A DNA stretch of 64,000 nucleotides. Source: JAFGHJ01 sp964525555. Lineage in GTDB: Bacteria; Hydrothermota; UBA3072. The notes below the pieces were generated by a model. The model did no database searches. It was not told the DNA's origin and saw only the letters and a program-made list of their open reading frames with translations. Each line of letters opens with the position of its first letter. Position 1 is the first letter of the stretch. The stretch covers positions 62,001 to 126,000 of the forward strand of contig CAZGHN010000003.1 of the NCBI GenBank assembly GCA_964525555.1, in the 5' to 3' direction. The translations under genes and the position numbers were made by a program. Shown here in pieces: positions 39,511 to 48,198 of the stretch.

Positions 39511-41751
39511 TTGAAGTATAATATTCTACAAAATAAGTCTTTTTATTTTATAATCTTCTTAGTTTTAACGAATATTGCGTCTTTTGGTTGGGGTGATCTT
39601 GTTGATGGTAATTTGATGCAATTTAATGATAATGGTGCATGGTGCTGGTATCAGGACGAAAGAGCTATTATCGATACTGCAGGTGGGAAATTGGTTGTTG
39701 GTTCGGTAGGAAGCCAGCAGGGGGTGGGAGGTCCTCCGCGTAACGGGCTCATCGAAGCTGTTACATTTGATATTCAGAGCCGTTTGTTGCAAAGACACAC
39801 ATTGATGAATACATATTGTGATGACCACAATATACCTGCGTTTCTCTTACGCCCGGATGGCAAATATACTTCTTTCTACGCATTGCATGGCTCCAATACT
39901 ATTTCTTATTACAGGATATATGATGCCGGTACGTGGGGACCTCAGCAGACATTCGATTGGAACGCGGAAAGACCCGGAGGAGTAGATTACAATACAACTT
40001 ATTCGAATTTGTTTTATCTCTCCGGAGAAGGAAGAATGTATAATTTTGCACGAGGCCACGGCCTCGGAGCTCCTAATTTTATGTATTCCGACGATGGGGG
40101 AGACAACTGGGCCTACGGTGGTCAGCTCTCAAGAGGTACGGTTGGCGGATATACCAGAGGTTATTACAAATACTGGGGTAACGGCGTTGACCGTATCGAT
40201 TTTATCGCTACGGAAACCCATCCCCGAAATTATAATACCAGCATATATCATGCTTACATAGAAAACGGTAATGTATACAACTCTTTTGATGTGGAAGTAG
40301 ATACAAGTATATACGATACCAATTTTATACCGACAACGGCTAATCTTACAACCGTTTTCGCGGCAAATACCGTTTTGAATAGTTACACAATGACTCATTG
40401 CTGGAATGACGATATAATGAGGTACGAAGATGGAACGATTGCCGCGATAATTTCCGCAAGGACCGACGCTAGTTCAACCGACCCTAATCATGCATTCATA
40501 TACTGCCGTTTTGACGATTCAATCTGGACATCGACATATTTGGTTAATGCAGGAAAGAAAATGTATGATTCCGAACAGGACTATGTAGGTTTAGGAGCAT
40601 TACATCCCAGTGATCCAAACACAATCTACATTTCTACGCCATACGATCCCAGAGACGATTCTACGTTTTTAGGAGTTCGTGAGATATTTAAAGGTGTGAC
40701 TGCCGACAGCGGAGCAACCTGGGATTGGACTCCCGTTACTTTTCGTTCTGAATGTGATAATTTCCGCCCCATAGTTCCTATGTGGGATGAAAATAATACG
40801 GCATTGTTGTGGTGGAGAGGGACCTATTATTCTGCGCAAAGCTACGATGCGGCAGTTGTAGGTATCTTAGAATGTGCGTTGGATTCGATAGTACAGATGA
40901 ATTACGTGGATGCCGATACAACCAACACTTTTCTTGCGGATGGTTCACCTCTTGGGGCGACCGGGCCGGATCCAAATCAGGGACCGGTTGACAATCTATG
41001 GCATCGACGGACAACTTTCGGAAATGGCAGTTTCGTTCTGACATCTGCTGAAGCCGGTGGAGAAGATGCACCTGTAATTAAAACTCAAATAACTAATATC
41101 GAAGCTGGAACTTATGACGTCTGGGCCAATTTCTGGGCGAATCCCGACGAAGATTGGCGAATTGAAGCGGGTCTACGCCCAGATAGTATGCAAATATTCA
41201 GACAAATGGCATCTAAACAGGTGATGGACACTTATCATAAAGATGCTCTTGTATTAGCGGGTGCGGGAAATACTTTCCTCTATCAGGCTTATCTCGGCAG
41301 AGTAGAACTGGGAACCGGTGACACCCTGGAAGTTTTTATCGACGATGAAGCAATTCAGACAGGAACAGAAAATACCCTGGTAGGAGGTGTTTGCCGCAGT
41401 TGGTATGACGGAATCAGCTATGCCCACCCGGGAAAACAAACAGGGGATATAAGCGGCATAGCATTGCCTGATAAAGAAAAATTTCAAGTTGGGTTCGAAC
41501 TAAGAAGGGTACATCCAAACCCGTTTAATTCAATTGCTAATATAAATTTCGAATTATCGTACAGAGCCCATGTTAGTTTATGTGTATTTAATATGCTCGG
41601 ACAAAAAGTGGCTACGCTGATTAATCGAGAAATGGGTGTCGGTACTCACGATTTGAGATGGGACTCACAGAATATCCCTTCGGGTATTTATTTTCTGAAA
41701 ATGACGGTAGGCAATGATTCTGATACAAAGAAAATGATAGTGATAAGATAA
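39511..41751 (+). CDS. Secreted BNR-repeat (beta-propeller) protein with T9SS C-terminal domain
   Basis: A 746-residue exported protein. A signal peptide ends near SFGWG. The segment MQFNDNGAWCWYQDERAIID, then DDHNIPAFLLRPDGKYTSFY and MYSDDGGDNW, are typical of the BNR_4 propeller family, which includes proteins related to PL24-type ulvan lyases. A middle domain (about residues 465-640) looks like a carbohydrate-binding beta-sandwich, and the last 85 residues form a T9SS sorting domain (VHPNPFNSIANINFEL, VSLCVFNMLGQKVATL, SGIYFLKM, KKMIVIR). It probably binds or cleaves an acidic polysaccharide outside the cell; activity is not shown. The start is a TTG at 39511 after GGAGGTGTAGGT. Confidence 0.82.
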   Translation: MKYNILQNKSFYFIIFLVLTNIASFGWGDLVDGNLMQFNDNGAWCWYQDERAIIDTAGGKLVVGSVGSQQGVGGPPRNGLIEAVTFDIQSRLLQRHTLMNTYCDDHNIPAFLLRPDGKYTSFYALHGSNTISYYRIYDAGTWGPQQTFDWNAERPGGVDYNTTYSNLFYLSGEGRMYNFARGHGLGAPNFMYSDDGGDNWAYGGQLSRGTVGGYTRGYYKYWGNGVDRIDFIATETHPRNYNTSIYHAYIENGNVYNSFDVEVDTSIYDTNFIPTTANLTTVFAANTVLNSYTMTHCWNDDIMRYEDGTIAAIISARTDASSTDPNHAFIYCRFDDSIWTSTYLVNAGKKMYDSEQDYVGLGALHPSDPNTIYISTPYDPRDDSTFLGVREIFKGVTADSGATWDWTPVTFRSECDNFRPIVPMWDENNTALLWWRGTYYSAQSYDAAVVGILECALDSIVQMNYVDADTTNTFLADGSPLGATGPDPNQGPVDNLWHRRTTFGNGSFVLTSAEAGGEDAPVIKTQITNIEAGTYDVWANFWANPDEDWRIEAGLRPDSMQIFRQMASKQVMDTYHKDALVLAGAGNTFLYQAYLGRVELGTGDTLEVFIDDEAIQTGTENTLVGGVCRSWYDGISYAHPGKQTGDISGIALPDKEKFQVGFELRRVHPNPFNSIANINFELSYRAHVSLCVFNMLGQKVATLINREMGVGTHDLRWDSQNIPSGIYFLKMTVGNDSDTKKMIVIR

Positions 41752-41825
41752 CATTGGGAAATGTAATCCGCTGATACTGGAGCAGATGCAATGTTAAAAG
41801 TCCCCCACATTTTTATATTAGTAGC

Positions 41826-41908
41826 AATACTGTTCTTTAGATGACTCGACTGTTGTCTGGTTTGATGATATAGTTATAGCAACGAGAAGAATTGGATGTA
41901 TAAGATAA
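41826..41908 (+). pseudogene. Short remnant of a secreted sugar-active protein
   Basis: Between an upstream in-frame stop (41822) and TAA at 41906, the frame reads DSTVVWFDDIVIATRRIGCI near its end. VWFDDIVIAT followed by an Ile-Gly terminus resembles the C terminus of concanavalin-like polysaccharide-binding or lyase domains. It has no start, and only about 27 residues are left. The rest of 41752-41972 shows no gene. I read it as the tail of a decayed gene. Confidence 0.4.
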
Positions 41909-41972
41909 ATATAAAAGCCTGCCGCTGCCGGTTACTACTTTTCTTTCCCTTTTAAGGAATTTTAGAAGTATA

Positions 41973-43040
41973 TTATCTCATCAATGCGATTTTACCTGTA
42001 TGTACTTTATTGCCTGCTTTTAATCGGTAAAAATATATTCCGCTGGAGAGTTTTTTACCGCTGTCATTATTTCCGTACCATCTGTAGGAATAGCTGCCTT
42101 TTCCTTGAATACCTTTAGCCAGACTACTTACCTTTCTTCCGGACATATCGTAAAATGTTAATTCGACCTGGCATTGTTTCGGTAAGGTATATTGGATTAT
42201 CGTATAATCTGAGAACAACTCCGGATAGGATGAACATTCTATGTTTTTTAATTTTTCGTTATCCTCTATACCGCTCAAAAATAATGTAAGTCTCTCAAGA
42301 ACAAAGGCTTCTGTGTAATTCGGATTTGTTTCATTTGTATCACTCTTAACACAGACAACGGCTCCGTAATCTTCCGCTACAAATTGATAATTTATAAAAG
42401 TTGTCGTATCGTATAAAATAGGTATATAGCTAACGTAAACTGTCATGGCGCAGGTATCGTAAGTACGCGCGCGAAGGCAACTGTAACTGCCGTAAGGTAT
42501 ATTAACCGTCCCATAAGCGTCGAATTCCGAAACGCCATAATGATAGTACTCCATGTAATTACCCGGGCTTACTACTTCGGTAAACCCATAATAGAAACTG
42601 TAAGAGTTGCCATAGCTCTGAGGGCAGGGAATCGAATCCGATGGGTCGTATTCCCATACAAAAGGTGTGGTGGGTGATATTCCTCCCATCCCAAGCATTA
42701 CTAAATAATTACTATTAAGATTATAATATTGATACACTGTGTCGGAACCTGCGGGTGAGCAGTAAACAAGATTTGCGTCCGGAAATGAATCTGCATATGG
42801 GTTTACAGAGGGTTCGGTAATTATAGTAAAACTATTCTCACCACCCAAAGGTTGAGATGTAAAGTCCCATGTCTGCGGACCGCCTGTAGTACCAAGATCA
42901 ACTGTTACGGTATCCACATTGTTTTTTGTCCATAGGTCTCCTACGTTATGAGGTACTTCGTTCCAATCGATTACAATTTGTCCGGATAAGCCGAATGTAA
43001 ATATAATAGATAGAATTGTATATAATTTTATTAACTTCAT
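41973..43040 (-). CDS. Secreted protein with T9SS C-terminal domain
   Basis: A 355-residue exported protein. The signal peptide KLIKLYTILSIIFTFGLSGQ is followed by a beta-rich domain of unknown family (about residues 20-265) with TQPWTF-like and many Tyr/Ser/Asp residues, a short linker, and a classical T9SS sorting domain (SDYTIIQYTLPKQCQVELTF, DMSGRKVSSL, SGIYFYRLKAG, GKIALMR). Its N-terminal domain resembles uncharacterised exported proteins of FCB bacteria. The ATG at 43040 is preceded by AAAGGAGG; an in-frame start at 43091 falls within the promoter and was rejected. Confidence 0.8.
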   Translation of the reverse strand: MKLIKLYTILSIIFTFGLSGQIVIDWNEVPHNVGDLWTKNNVDTVTVDLGTTGGPQTWDFTSQPLGGENSFTIITEPSVNPYADSFPDANLVYCSPAGSDTVYQYYNLNSNYLVMLGMGGISPTTPFVWEYDPSDSIPCPQSYGNSYSFYYGFTEVVSPGNYMEYYHYGVSEFDAYGTVNIPYGSYSCLRARTYDTCAMTVYVSYIPILYDTTTFINYQFVAEDYGAVVCVKSDTNETNPNYTEAFVLERLTLFLSGIEDNEKLKNIECSSYPELFSDYTIIQYTLPKQCQVELTFYDMSGRKVSSLAKGIQGKGSYSYRWYGNNDSGKKLSSGIYFYRLKAGNKVHTGKIALMR

Positions 43041-43062
43041 AAAAACCTCCTTTATGCTTAGA

Positions 43063-43091
43063 AGTATATAGATGGAGTTAATGGTTGTCAA
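43063..43091 (-). promoter_or_regulatory. Promoter of the 41973-43040 gene
   Basis: On the minus strand TTGACA at 43091-43086 and TATACT at 43068-43063 are 17 bases apart. The leader to the ATG at 43040 is short and contains AAAGGAGG. Confidence 0.6.
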
Positions 43092-43153
43092 GGACTGGTT
43101 CTTTAAATGAGCTACTATATGCTAAACTTGCTTGAATAAAAATCTAACCCCCC

Positions 43154-43182
43154 TTGACAAATAGTAATAATTACTATATAGT
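43154..43182 (+). promoter_or_regulatory. Promoter whose spacer is a 7-1-7 Fur/PerR-like palindrome
   Basis: TTGACA at 43154-43159 and TATAGT at 43177-43182, spacer 17. The spacer holds a perfect 7-1-7 inverted repeat, TAGTAATAATTACTA, at 43162-43176. The form equals Fur-family boxes (for example TTATAATNATTATAA for PerR). It heads a gene set that includes ferritin, so iron or peroxide repression is a reasonable reading. Confidence 0.65.
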
Positions 43183-43188
43183 ATTAAT

Positions 43189-43332
43189 ATGATAAAAGAA
43201 AAGAGCAATTATAATATGGAATACTTTTATGATGTTTACGCAGAAAGCAATCTGCGTGTCTCAGCGCAATGGTTGAACAAATTTAGCCACGGCGGAAACC
43301 ATAATAGGTTTTTTATATATGACGATTCTTAA
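43189..43332 (+). CDS. Possible leaderless 47-residue protein at the head of the ferritin gene cluster
   Basis: The ATG at 43189 lies six bases after the -10 box of the Fur-like promoter, so the transcript would begin at the start codon. The protein starts MIKEKSNYNMEYFYDVYAES and ends NRFFIYDDS. The stretch YAESNLRVSAQWLNKFSHGG has a faint resemblance to the first helix of rubrerythrins (AGESQANxRYxxFA), but no second helix follows, so it could be a truncated remnant. Its only firm support is its position and open frame. Confidence 0.35.
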   Translation: MIKEKSNYNMEYFYDVYAESNLRVSAQWLNKFSHGGNHNRFFIYDDS

Positions 43333-43365
43333 TGTAGCTTTTGGTTAATTGCGGGAGGGGGCTTT

Positions 43366-44109
43366 ATGAAACGGTTTCTTAATTGGCAGGTAATCTTAGC
43401 CTTAATTCTGATCACTTTATCCGTAATATTTTATTTCATCCATTATTTGGTTTTTAGAGATTTGCACCATATATTTATCTTTCTTCTCGGTGACATCGCC
43501 TTTTTATTTTTGTATGTTTTGATAGTAATGTTGGTTGTGCATCGTCTGTTAGTATATAGAGAAAAGCGCGCGATCTTAAAGAAACTCAACATGGTAATAG
43601 GAACATTTTTTAGCGAGATAGGTGCAGACCTTATAAAAAAATTTTCTCAGTTTGACCCTGAATTAGTCAATATTGGGAAACAACTTATCGTAACAAAGGA
43701 TTGGACGGATAAAGAGTTTATGCGAGTGCGTAAAAGCATAAAAGAATATGAAAGCAACATAGATAGCAAGAAAGGCAATCTTCTCGATTTGAAAAACTTT
43801 TTAGTTGGCAAAAGGAATTTTTTGCTTAGTCTTCTGGAGAATCCTAATCTGCTTGAGCATGAATCATTCACAAATTTATTATGGGCGGTTTTTCACTTAA
43901 CCGATGAATTGGCGCACAGACGAGATTTATTGGAACTGCCGGAAACTGATTATCAACATTTGTCGGGAGATATAAAAAGAGCATTTAAAGAATTGATTTT
44001 GCAGTGGTTGGATTACATGAAGCACTTGAGACAGGATTATCCGTATCTCTTTTCATTAGCATTAAGGACAAATCCTTTTGACGCAAATGCTTCGGTGGAA
44101 GTGAGGTAA
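43366..44109 (+). CDS. Conserved-type hypothetical protein with two N-terminal membrane segments
   Basis: A 247-residue protein. Two hydrophobic segments (VILALILITLSVIFYFIHYL and HHIFIFLLGDIAFLFLYVLI) are followed by a soluble, helical domain with EKRAILKKLNMVIGTFFSEI and LWAVFHLTDELAHRRDLLEL, probably cytoplasmic. I recall similar architecture in uncharacterised membrane proteins of deltaproteobacteria, but no function. A GGGAGGGGG ribosome-like site lies just upstream. It is the first full-length gene behind the Fur-like promoter; whether it takes part in redox or iron handling is unknown. Confidence 0.7.
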   Translation: MKRFLNWQVILALILITLSVIFYFIHYLVFRDLHHIFIFLLGDIAFLFLYVLIVMLVVHRLLVYREKRAILKKLNMVIGTFFSEIGADLIKKFSQFDPELVNIGKQLIVTKDWTDKEFMRVRKSIKEYESNIDSKKGNLLDLKNFLVGKRNFLLSLLENPNLLEHESFTNLLWAVFHLTDELAHRRDLLELPETDYQHLSGDIKRAFKELILQWLDYMKHLRQDYPYLFSLALRTNPFDANASVEVR

Positions 44110-44141
44110 GATTAACAGATGACGAAAAGAGTAGGTGATTG

Positions 44142-44291
44142 ATGGGCAAGGTTAAAAATATTGGAGAGTTTTATAAATGTTATGTTTGCAGTAATGTTGT
44201 AGAGGAGAAAAATCGGCGGCGAATTGGTTTGCTGACAGAAGCCGATTATACCAGTCAAAACCAAACAGAAAGGAGTGGAGATGGAAATTAA
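44142..44291 (+). pseudogene. Degenerate desulforedoxin-like (desulfoferrodoxin N-terminal) gene
   Basis: The ORF starts MGKVKNIGEFYKCYVCSNVV, matching the first half of the desulforedoxin domain with its CxxC pair (Cys13, Cys16). The continuation expected in the family, GGELVC followed by Cys-Gly-Lys-Pro, is present in another frame (44215-44232): one base too many lies in the AAAAA run at 44208-44212. In that frame the codon for the second Cys of the CC pair is TGA. As it stands, the ORF runs on as 49 nonsense-like residues into the ferritin start. Two lesions suggest a pseudogene; a sequencing error plus a recoded TGA is a less likely reading. Confidence 0.5.
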
Positions 44292-44772
44292 GGATAAAAT
44301 AACAAAGGCAATTAACAAGCAGATTAATGCCGAGCTTTATTCATCGTATTTGTATCTGGCTATGGCGGCTTATTTCGAGGCAAAGAACTGGTCAGGTTTT
44401 GCTAATTGGATGAAAGTTCAGTCTGAGGAAGAGAATGAACATGCTATGAAGTTCTACGATTATGTTTTGGAGAGGGGTGGAGAGGTGGCATTGAGCGACA
44501 TCAAGGCGGCAGATACAAGTTGGAAGACGCCGCTTGAGGTTTTCGAGGCAGTATATGCCCATGAAATCAAGGTTACTTCACTGATAAACGATCTGCTTAA
44601 ACTGTCCCTCAGTGAAGGAGATACCGCTACCGAGTCTATGCTCAAATGGTTTATTGATGAGCAGGTTGAAGAAGAGGCTTCTGCCAAGCAGATTGTTGAT
44701 AAACTTAGACTGATCAAGGACTCGGTAAATGGATTGTTCATGCTTGACCATGAATTAGGCGAAAGAAAATAA
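44281..44772 (+). CDS. ftn: Ferritin
   Basis: A 163-residue four-helix bundle protein of normal bacterial ferritin length. Ferroxidase-centre residues are in place: Glu in INAELYSSYLYLAM, Glu and His in SEEENEHAMKFYDY, Glu in FEAVYAHEIKV, and Gln/Glu in WFIDEQVEEEASAKQ. It stores iron as ferric mineral in a 24-subunit shell and detoxifies ferrous iron and peroxide. The ATG at 44281 follows AAAGGAGTGG; a GTG six bases earlier is a possible alternative. Its place behind a Fur/PerR-like promoter fits known control of ferritins. Confidence 0.95.
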   Translation: MEIKDKITKAINKQINAELYSSYLYLAMAAYFEAKNWSGFANWMKVQSEEENEHAMKFYDYVLERGGEVALSDIKAADTSWKTPLEVFEAVYAHEIKVTSLINDLLKLSLSEGDTATESMLKWFIDEQVEEEASAKQIVDKLRLIKDSVNGLFMLDHELGERK

Positions 44773-44820
44773 GGATAAAATAGCTTTAAGTGATGTAAAG
44801 AAATAAAGGAGGTAACGCTT

Positions 44821-45132
44821 ATGCCTATTATGGAAATTAGCGTTATTCCGGTCGGAACGAAAAACACATCTCTCAGCCAATACGTTGCTACATGCGAAGA
44901 AGTACTAATGAAGGAGAAACATATAAAAACGGAGTTGACTGCCATGGGTACTATTGTGGAGGCAGATTCGATAGGAAGATTATTGGATGTTGCGGAAAAG
45001 ATGCATAAAAGAGTTACTTCGGCTGGCGCAAAGCGAGTCGTAACAACAATAAAATTAGATGACCGCCTTGATAAGAAGTCAACTATAGAATCAAAAGTAA
45101 CATCGGTGAAAACGAAAATAAAACCCGGTTGA
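44821..45132 (+). CDS. MTH1187-family (YkoF-like) thiamine-binding protein
   Basis: A 103-residue protein with MEISVIPVGTKNTSLSQYVA at the N terminus and ELTAMGTIVEADSIGRLLDV in the middle, the signature of the MTH1187/YqgV family. Members are small ferredoxin-like folds that can bind thiamine or related ligands; their physiological task is unclear. AAAGGAGG lies just upstream of the ATG. It follows ferritin by 48 bases in the same direction, so co-transcription is likely. Confidence 0.85.
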   Translation: MPIMEISVIPVGTKNTSLSQYVATCEEVLMKEKHIKTELTAMGTIVEADSIGRLLDVAEKMHKRVTSAGAKRVVTTIKLDDRLDKKSTIESKVTSVKTKIKPG

Positions 45133-45194
45133 GGGAATTGCTGAATCTTAGACAAAGAGAATATTTGAGAAAATCACCCAAAACATGATGATAT

Positions 45195-46973
45195 ATGGTC
45201 TTTACGCAGAATAACTTAAGCAAAGCAATCTCTCCGTATTTGCAGCAACATAAAACCAACCCTATTTGGTGGCAGGAGTGGAGCAAAGATGTTCTTGACT
45301 ATGCTTTGGCCGAAAACAAGATTATTTTTGCCTCTATAGGATATTCTACCTGTCACTGGTGCCACGTCATGGCACAAGAAGCATTCAATAATAAACAGAT
45401 CGCAGATTATATAAACGCTCATTTTGTTCCAATCAAAGTCGACCGGGAGCAAAGGCCTGATATTGATCAATATGCAATGGCTTTCATTACCGCGCTCACC
45501 GGGCGAGGTGGCTGGCCGCTTAATATATTTTTCACACCAGAATTGCGGCCAATATATGCGGTGACCTATGCTCCGGTTGAAGCAAGATATGGTATGCCGG
45601 CGTTTATTGATATCCTAGATAGAATCAAGAATTTTTATGATGAACAGGGAGATAAGATTGAGCCGTTTGTTTTAGCAAAATACGAATCAACAGAGGTATT
45701 TGAAGGGCGACTCACAAGGAGCCTATGGAATGCGTTTGACTCTGAGCATGCCGGCTTTGGCACCGGAATGAAATTTCCTCCCCATTCCACCATGCTATTT
45801 ATGCTCTATTATTTTGAGGTAACCAAAGATAACATGCTGCAGGAAATGATCGTCCGCACGTTAGACAAAATGCTTTCTGGCGGGCTTCACGACCATATGC
45901 AGGGAGGGTTTTTTCGTTATTGCGTTGACCGGGAATGGGTAATCCCGCATTTTGAAAAGATGTTATATGATCAGGCCCTCCTGCTGTGGGTATATTCCCT
46001 CGCCTATCACGTGATAAGGAAAGATGAATATAAAAAGGCAGCAGAAAAAATAATCCGGTGTCTCGAAGAAACGTTTGAGCATAATGGCCTGTATTATAGT
46101 GGTATCGATGCCGATACTGATCATCAAGAGGGGGCTAGTTATCTATGGACGAAGGAAGAGATAAAAAGACTCTTAACGCCGGAAGAATTAAATAGATTCG
46201 ATGAAGTTTATGATGTGAGCCAGGAAGGTAACCTTGAGGGGAAGAATCATCTAATTAAAAAAAAGAATATTTTTCTTGATGAGATCGAACGAAAATTATT
46301 AGATGCAAGAAAGACACGAAGCCAGCCTTTCGTTGATACAAAGGTTATAACCAGCTGGAATTGTTTATTAGGCATAGGTTTGATTCATGCTTATAGATAT
46401 CTTGAAGATGCGAAGTTTCTTGAAAAAGCGGAAACAGTTTTCCTACGGCTTAAAGAACTCAATTATCAGAATAATAAGATATTCCATAGTTCAGTTGATG
46501 CGTATACTCAACAAGAAGAATTTTTGCAGGATTGTTCCGCAATGTTGTTATTTCTAACCTATTTGCAGGAAGAGACAGGTATGTATGCAGTCGATATAGA
46601 TAAATTGTACTCTAAGGTTAAAGCATTCAGCACTGATAGAAGTTGGATAGAGTCTTCGCAGGGGGATTTTTTGCAGGTCCCGGCAAAGAGTTTTGATAAC
46701 CCGGTGCCTTCAAGCGTGTCTATGGCGGAACTCGCTATTTTGAGATCAGATTTATTATGCAAGCGCGAATTTACGCCAGGAAAGTATGGTGAACCACTGA
46801 CTAGAGATTTCTTCAATATTATTGCAATGATACGTAATGGTCTTTTTCATCTTATTGAAACTTCGGCAAAGGTCTCGTTTATCCGTTTACCAGGCAATGC
46901 TATGCAAGTTAGAGGGAAGGAAAACAAAGACTGCTATCGTAATACTTGTTCACCTATTTATTTAAGCTTATAA
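45195..46973 (+). CDS. Thioredoxin-fold protein of the DUF255 (YyaL/SSP411-like) family
   Basis: A 592-residue protein. The N-terminal DUF255 thioredoxin-like domain has STCHWCHVMAQEAF with a CxxC pair (about residues 52-65) and GWPLNIFFTPELRPIYAVTY. An (alpha/alpha)6-barrel-like region follows with GGFFRYCVDREWVIPHFEKM and YDQALLLWVYS. Homologues usually approach 650-700 residues, so the C terminus is short. The role is unknown; redox or carbohydrate-epimerase-like functions have been suggested. It ends the cluster that begins behind the Fur-like promoter. No strong ribosome site is seen before the ATG. Confidence 0.88.
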   Translation: MVFTQNNLSKAISPYLQQHKTNPIWWQEWSKDVLDYALAENKIIFASIGYSTCHWCHVMAQEAFNNKQIADYINAHFVPIKVDREQRPDIDQYAMAFITALTGRGGWPLNIFFTPELRPIYAVTYAPVEARYGMPAFIDILDRIKNFYDEQGDKIEPFVLAKYESTEVFEGRLTRSLWNAFDSEHAGFGTGMKFPPHSTMLFMLYYFEVTKDNMLQEMIVRTLDKMLSGGLHDHMQGGFFRYCVDREWVIPHFEKMLYDQALLLWVYSLAYHVIRKDEYKKAAEKIIRCLEETFEHNGLYYSGIDADTDHQEGASYLWTKEEIKRLLTPEELNRFDEVYDVSQEGNLEGKNHLIKKKNIFLDEIERKLLDARKTRSQPFVDTKVITSWNCLLGIGLIHAYRYLEDAKFLEKAETVFLRLKELNYQNNKIFHSSVDAYTQQEEFLQDCSAMLLFLTYLQEETGMYAVDIDKLYSKVKAFSTDRSWIESSQGDFLQVPAKSFDNPVPSSVSMAELAILRSDLLCKREFTPGKYGEPLTRDFFNIIAMIRNGLFHLIETSAKVSFIRLPGNAMQVRGKENKDCYRNTCSPIYLSL

Positions 46974-47009
46974 CTTTATAAGCTCTAGTGAGGGACTTCG
47001 TACTAAATA

Positions 47010-48116
47010 CTAAATTTCATCGAATGTAGTCTTTAGTTCCTGTTCTTTATTAAACCGTTCGATTGCGAGTTGAATTAGTCTGTCTATTAATTCTGTATAT
47101 GGTATGCCGCTTGCTTCCCATAGTTTGGGATACATGCTTATTTTTGTAAATCCCGGAATTGTATTTATTTCGTTTACTAATATTTCAGTATCGCCCCGCA
47201 GAAAAAAGTCTACCCTAGCCATTCCCTGGCAGCAGAGAACTTTAAAAGCTTTAACTGCATATTCCTGTATCTTTTTTATAATATCTTCGGGCAGTTTAGC
47301 TGGGATTTCCAAAGTTGCGGCATCGCCGTTAAGATACTTTGTTTCATAGGAGTAAAATTCACTGTTTACTATAATTTCTCCCGGAAGAGAGGCGATAGGC
47401 TCTTCGTTACCGAGTACTGAACATTCTATTTCTCTGCCTTTAACCGATTCTTCGCATAAGATTTTTTTATCGAAATTAAATGCTACGTCGACTGCTTTCT
47501 TAAATTCTTCTTCTGTACTTGCTTTACTTATTCCTACCGAAGAACCCAGATTTGCAGGTTTTATAAACATAGAAGAACCGAGTTTTTCAGTTAATTTTTC
47601 AAAACTTGCATTTTTTATACTTGTTTTATCGAAAACTTCAAATTTAGGAATAGGTATTTTTGCATCGTGTAGAAGCCGCTTTAAAACATCTTTATCCATG
47701 CCTACTGCAGAGCCAAGTACATCGGCTCCTACATATGGTATATTTGCCATTCTGAGTAAACCCTGGATCGAACCGTCTTCTCCGTATGTACCGTGTAGAA
47801 TCGGAAACGCTACATCGATTTTACCTTTATTTTCGTTGCTTGTAATGCTCATTAATTCATTTGAATTATCTATCGGTACAAGAGCTACTTTTTCATCTGC
47901 TTTGTTTATTTTTGCGAGTTTTGGATTGCTGCTTTCCAGAATAAATTTTGATTGTTCGTTTAGATACCAGCTTCCGTCTTTATCTATACCGATCGGAACG
48001 GGTTCATATTTTTCTTTGTCGATTGCATCGATTACGTTTTTAGCGGAAATGATGGAGATTTCATGTTCTGCCGATTTTCCTCCGAAAATAATTGCGACTC
48101 TGATTTTTTCTTTCAA
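47010..48116 (-). CDS. ddl: D-alanine--D-alanine ligase
   Basis: A 368-residue ATP-grasp enzyme making the D-Ala-D-Ala dipeptide of peptidoglycan. The N terminus RVAIIFGGKSAEHEISIISA, the omega-loop-type region LGSSMFIKPANLGSSVGISK and the metal-binding VNEINTIPGFTKISMYPKLW are all intact. Length matches the long Ddl subtype. An AGGTTATTTG-type weak ribosome site precedes the ATG. It is divergent from the FAH-family gene across a 413-base repeat-filled spacer. No other cell-wall gene is adjacent. Confidence 0.96.
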   Translation of the reverse strand: MKEKIRVAIIFGGKSAEHEISIISAKNVIDAIDKEKYEPVPIGIDKDGSWYLNEQSKFILESSNPKLAKINKADEKVALVPIDNSNELMSITSNENKGKIDVAFPILHGTYGEDGSIQGLLRMANIPYVGADVLGSAVGMDKDVLKRLLHDAKIPIPKFEVFDKTSIKNASFEKLTEKLGSSMFIKPANLGSSVGISKASTEEEFKKAVDVAFNFDKKILCEESVKGREIECSVLGNEEPIASLPGEIIVNSEFYSYETKYLNGDAATLEIPAKLPEDIIKKIQEYAVKAFKVLCCQGMARVDFFLRGDTEILVNEINTIPGFTKISMYPKLWEASGIPYTELIDRLIQLAIERFNKEQELKTTFDEI

Positions 48117-48198
48117 ATAACCTCCGGTTATTGGAATTTAAAAGCTTTGATTTAAAAGTCAAGGAGGGAGTAGGATTAGGAGCAATGCAAGTTAGAAG

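Noticed and set aside
44233..44235. Selenocysteine codon in the desulforedoxin-like gene
   Set aside because: The TGA falls at a metal-binding position, but the frame is already shifted upstream and no selenocysteine insertion machinery or clear hairpin is visible, so a pseudogene is the simpler explanation.
44460..45155. A 231-codon minus-strand frame over ferritin and the MTH1187 gene
   Set aside because: Both plus-strand genes are certain; the antisense frame is low-complexity serine-rich and lacks a start signal.
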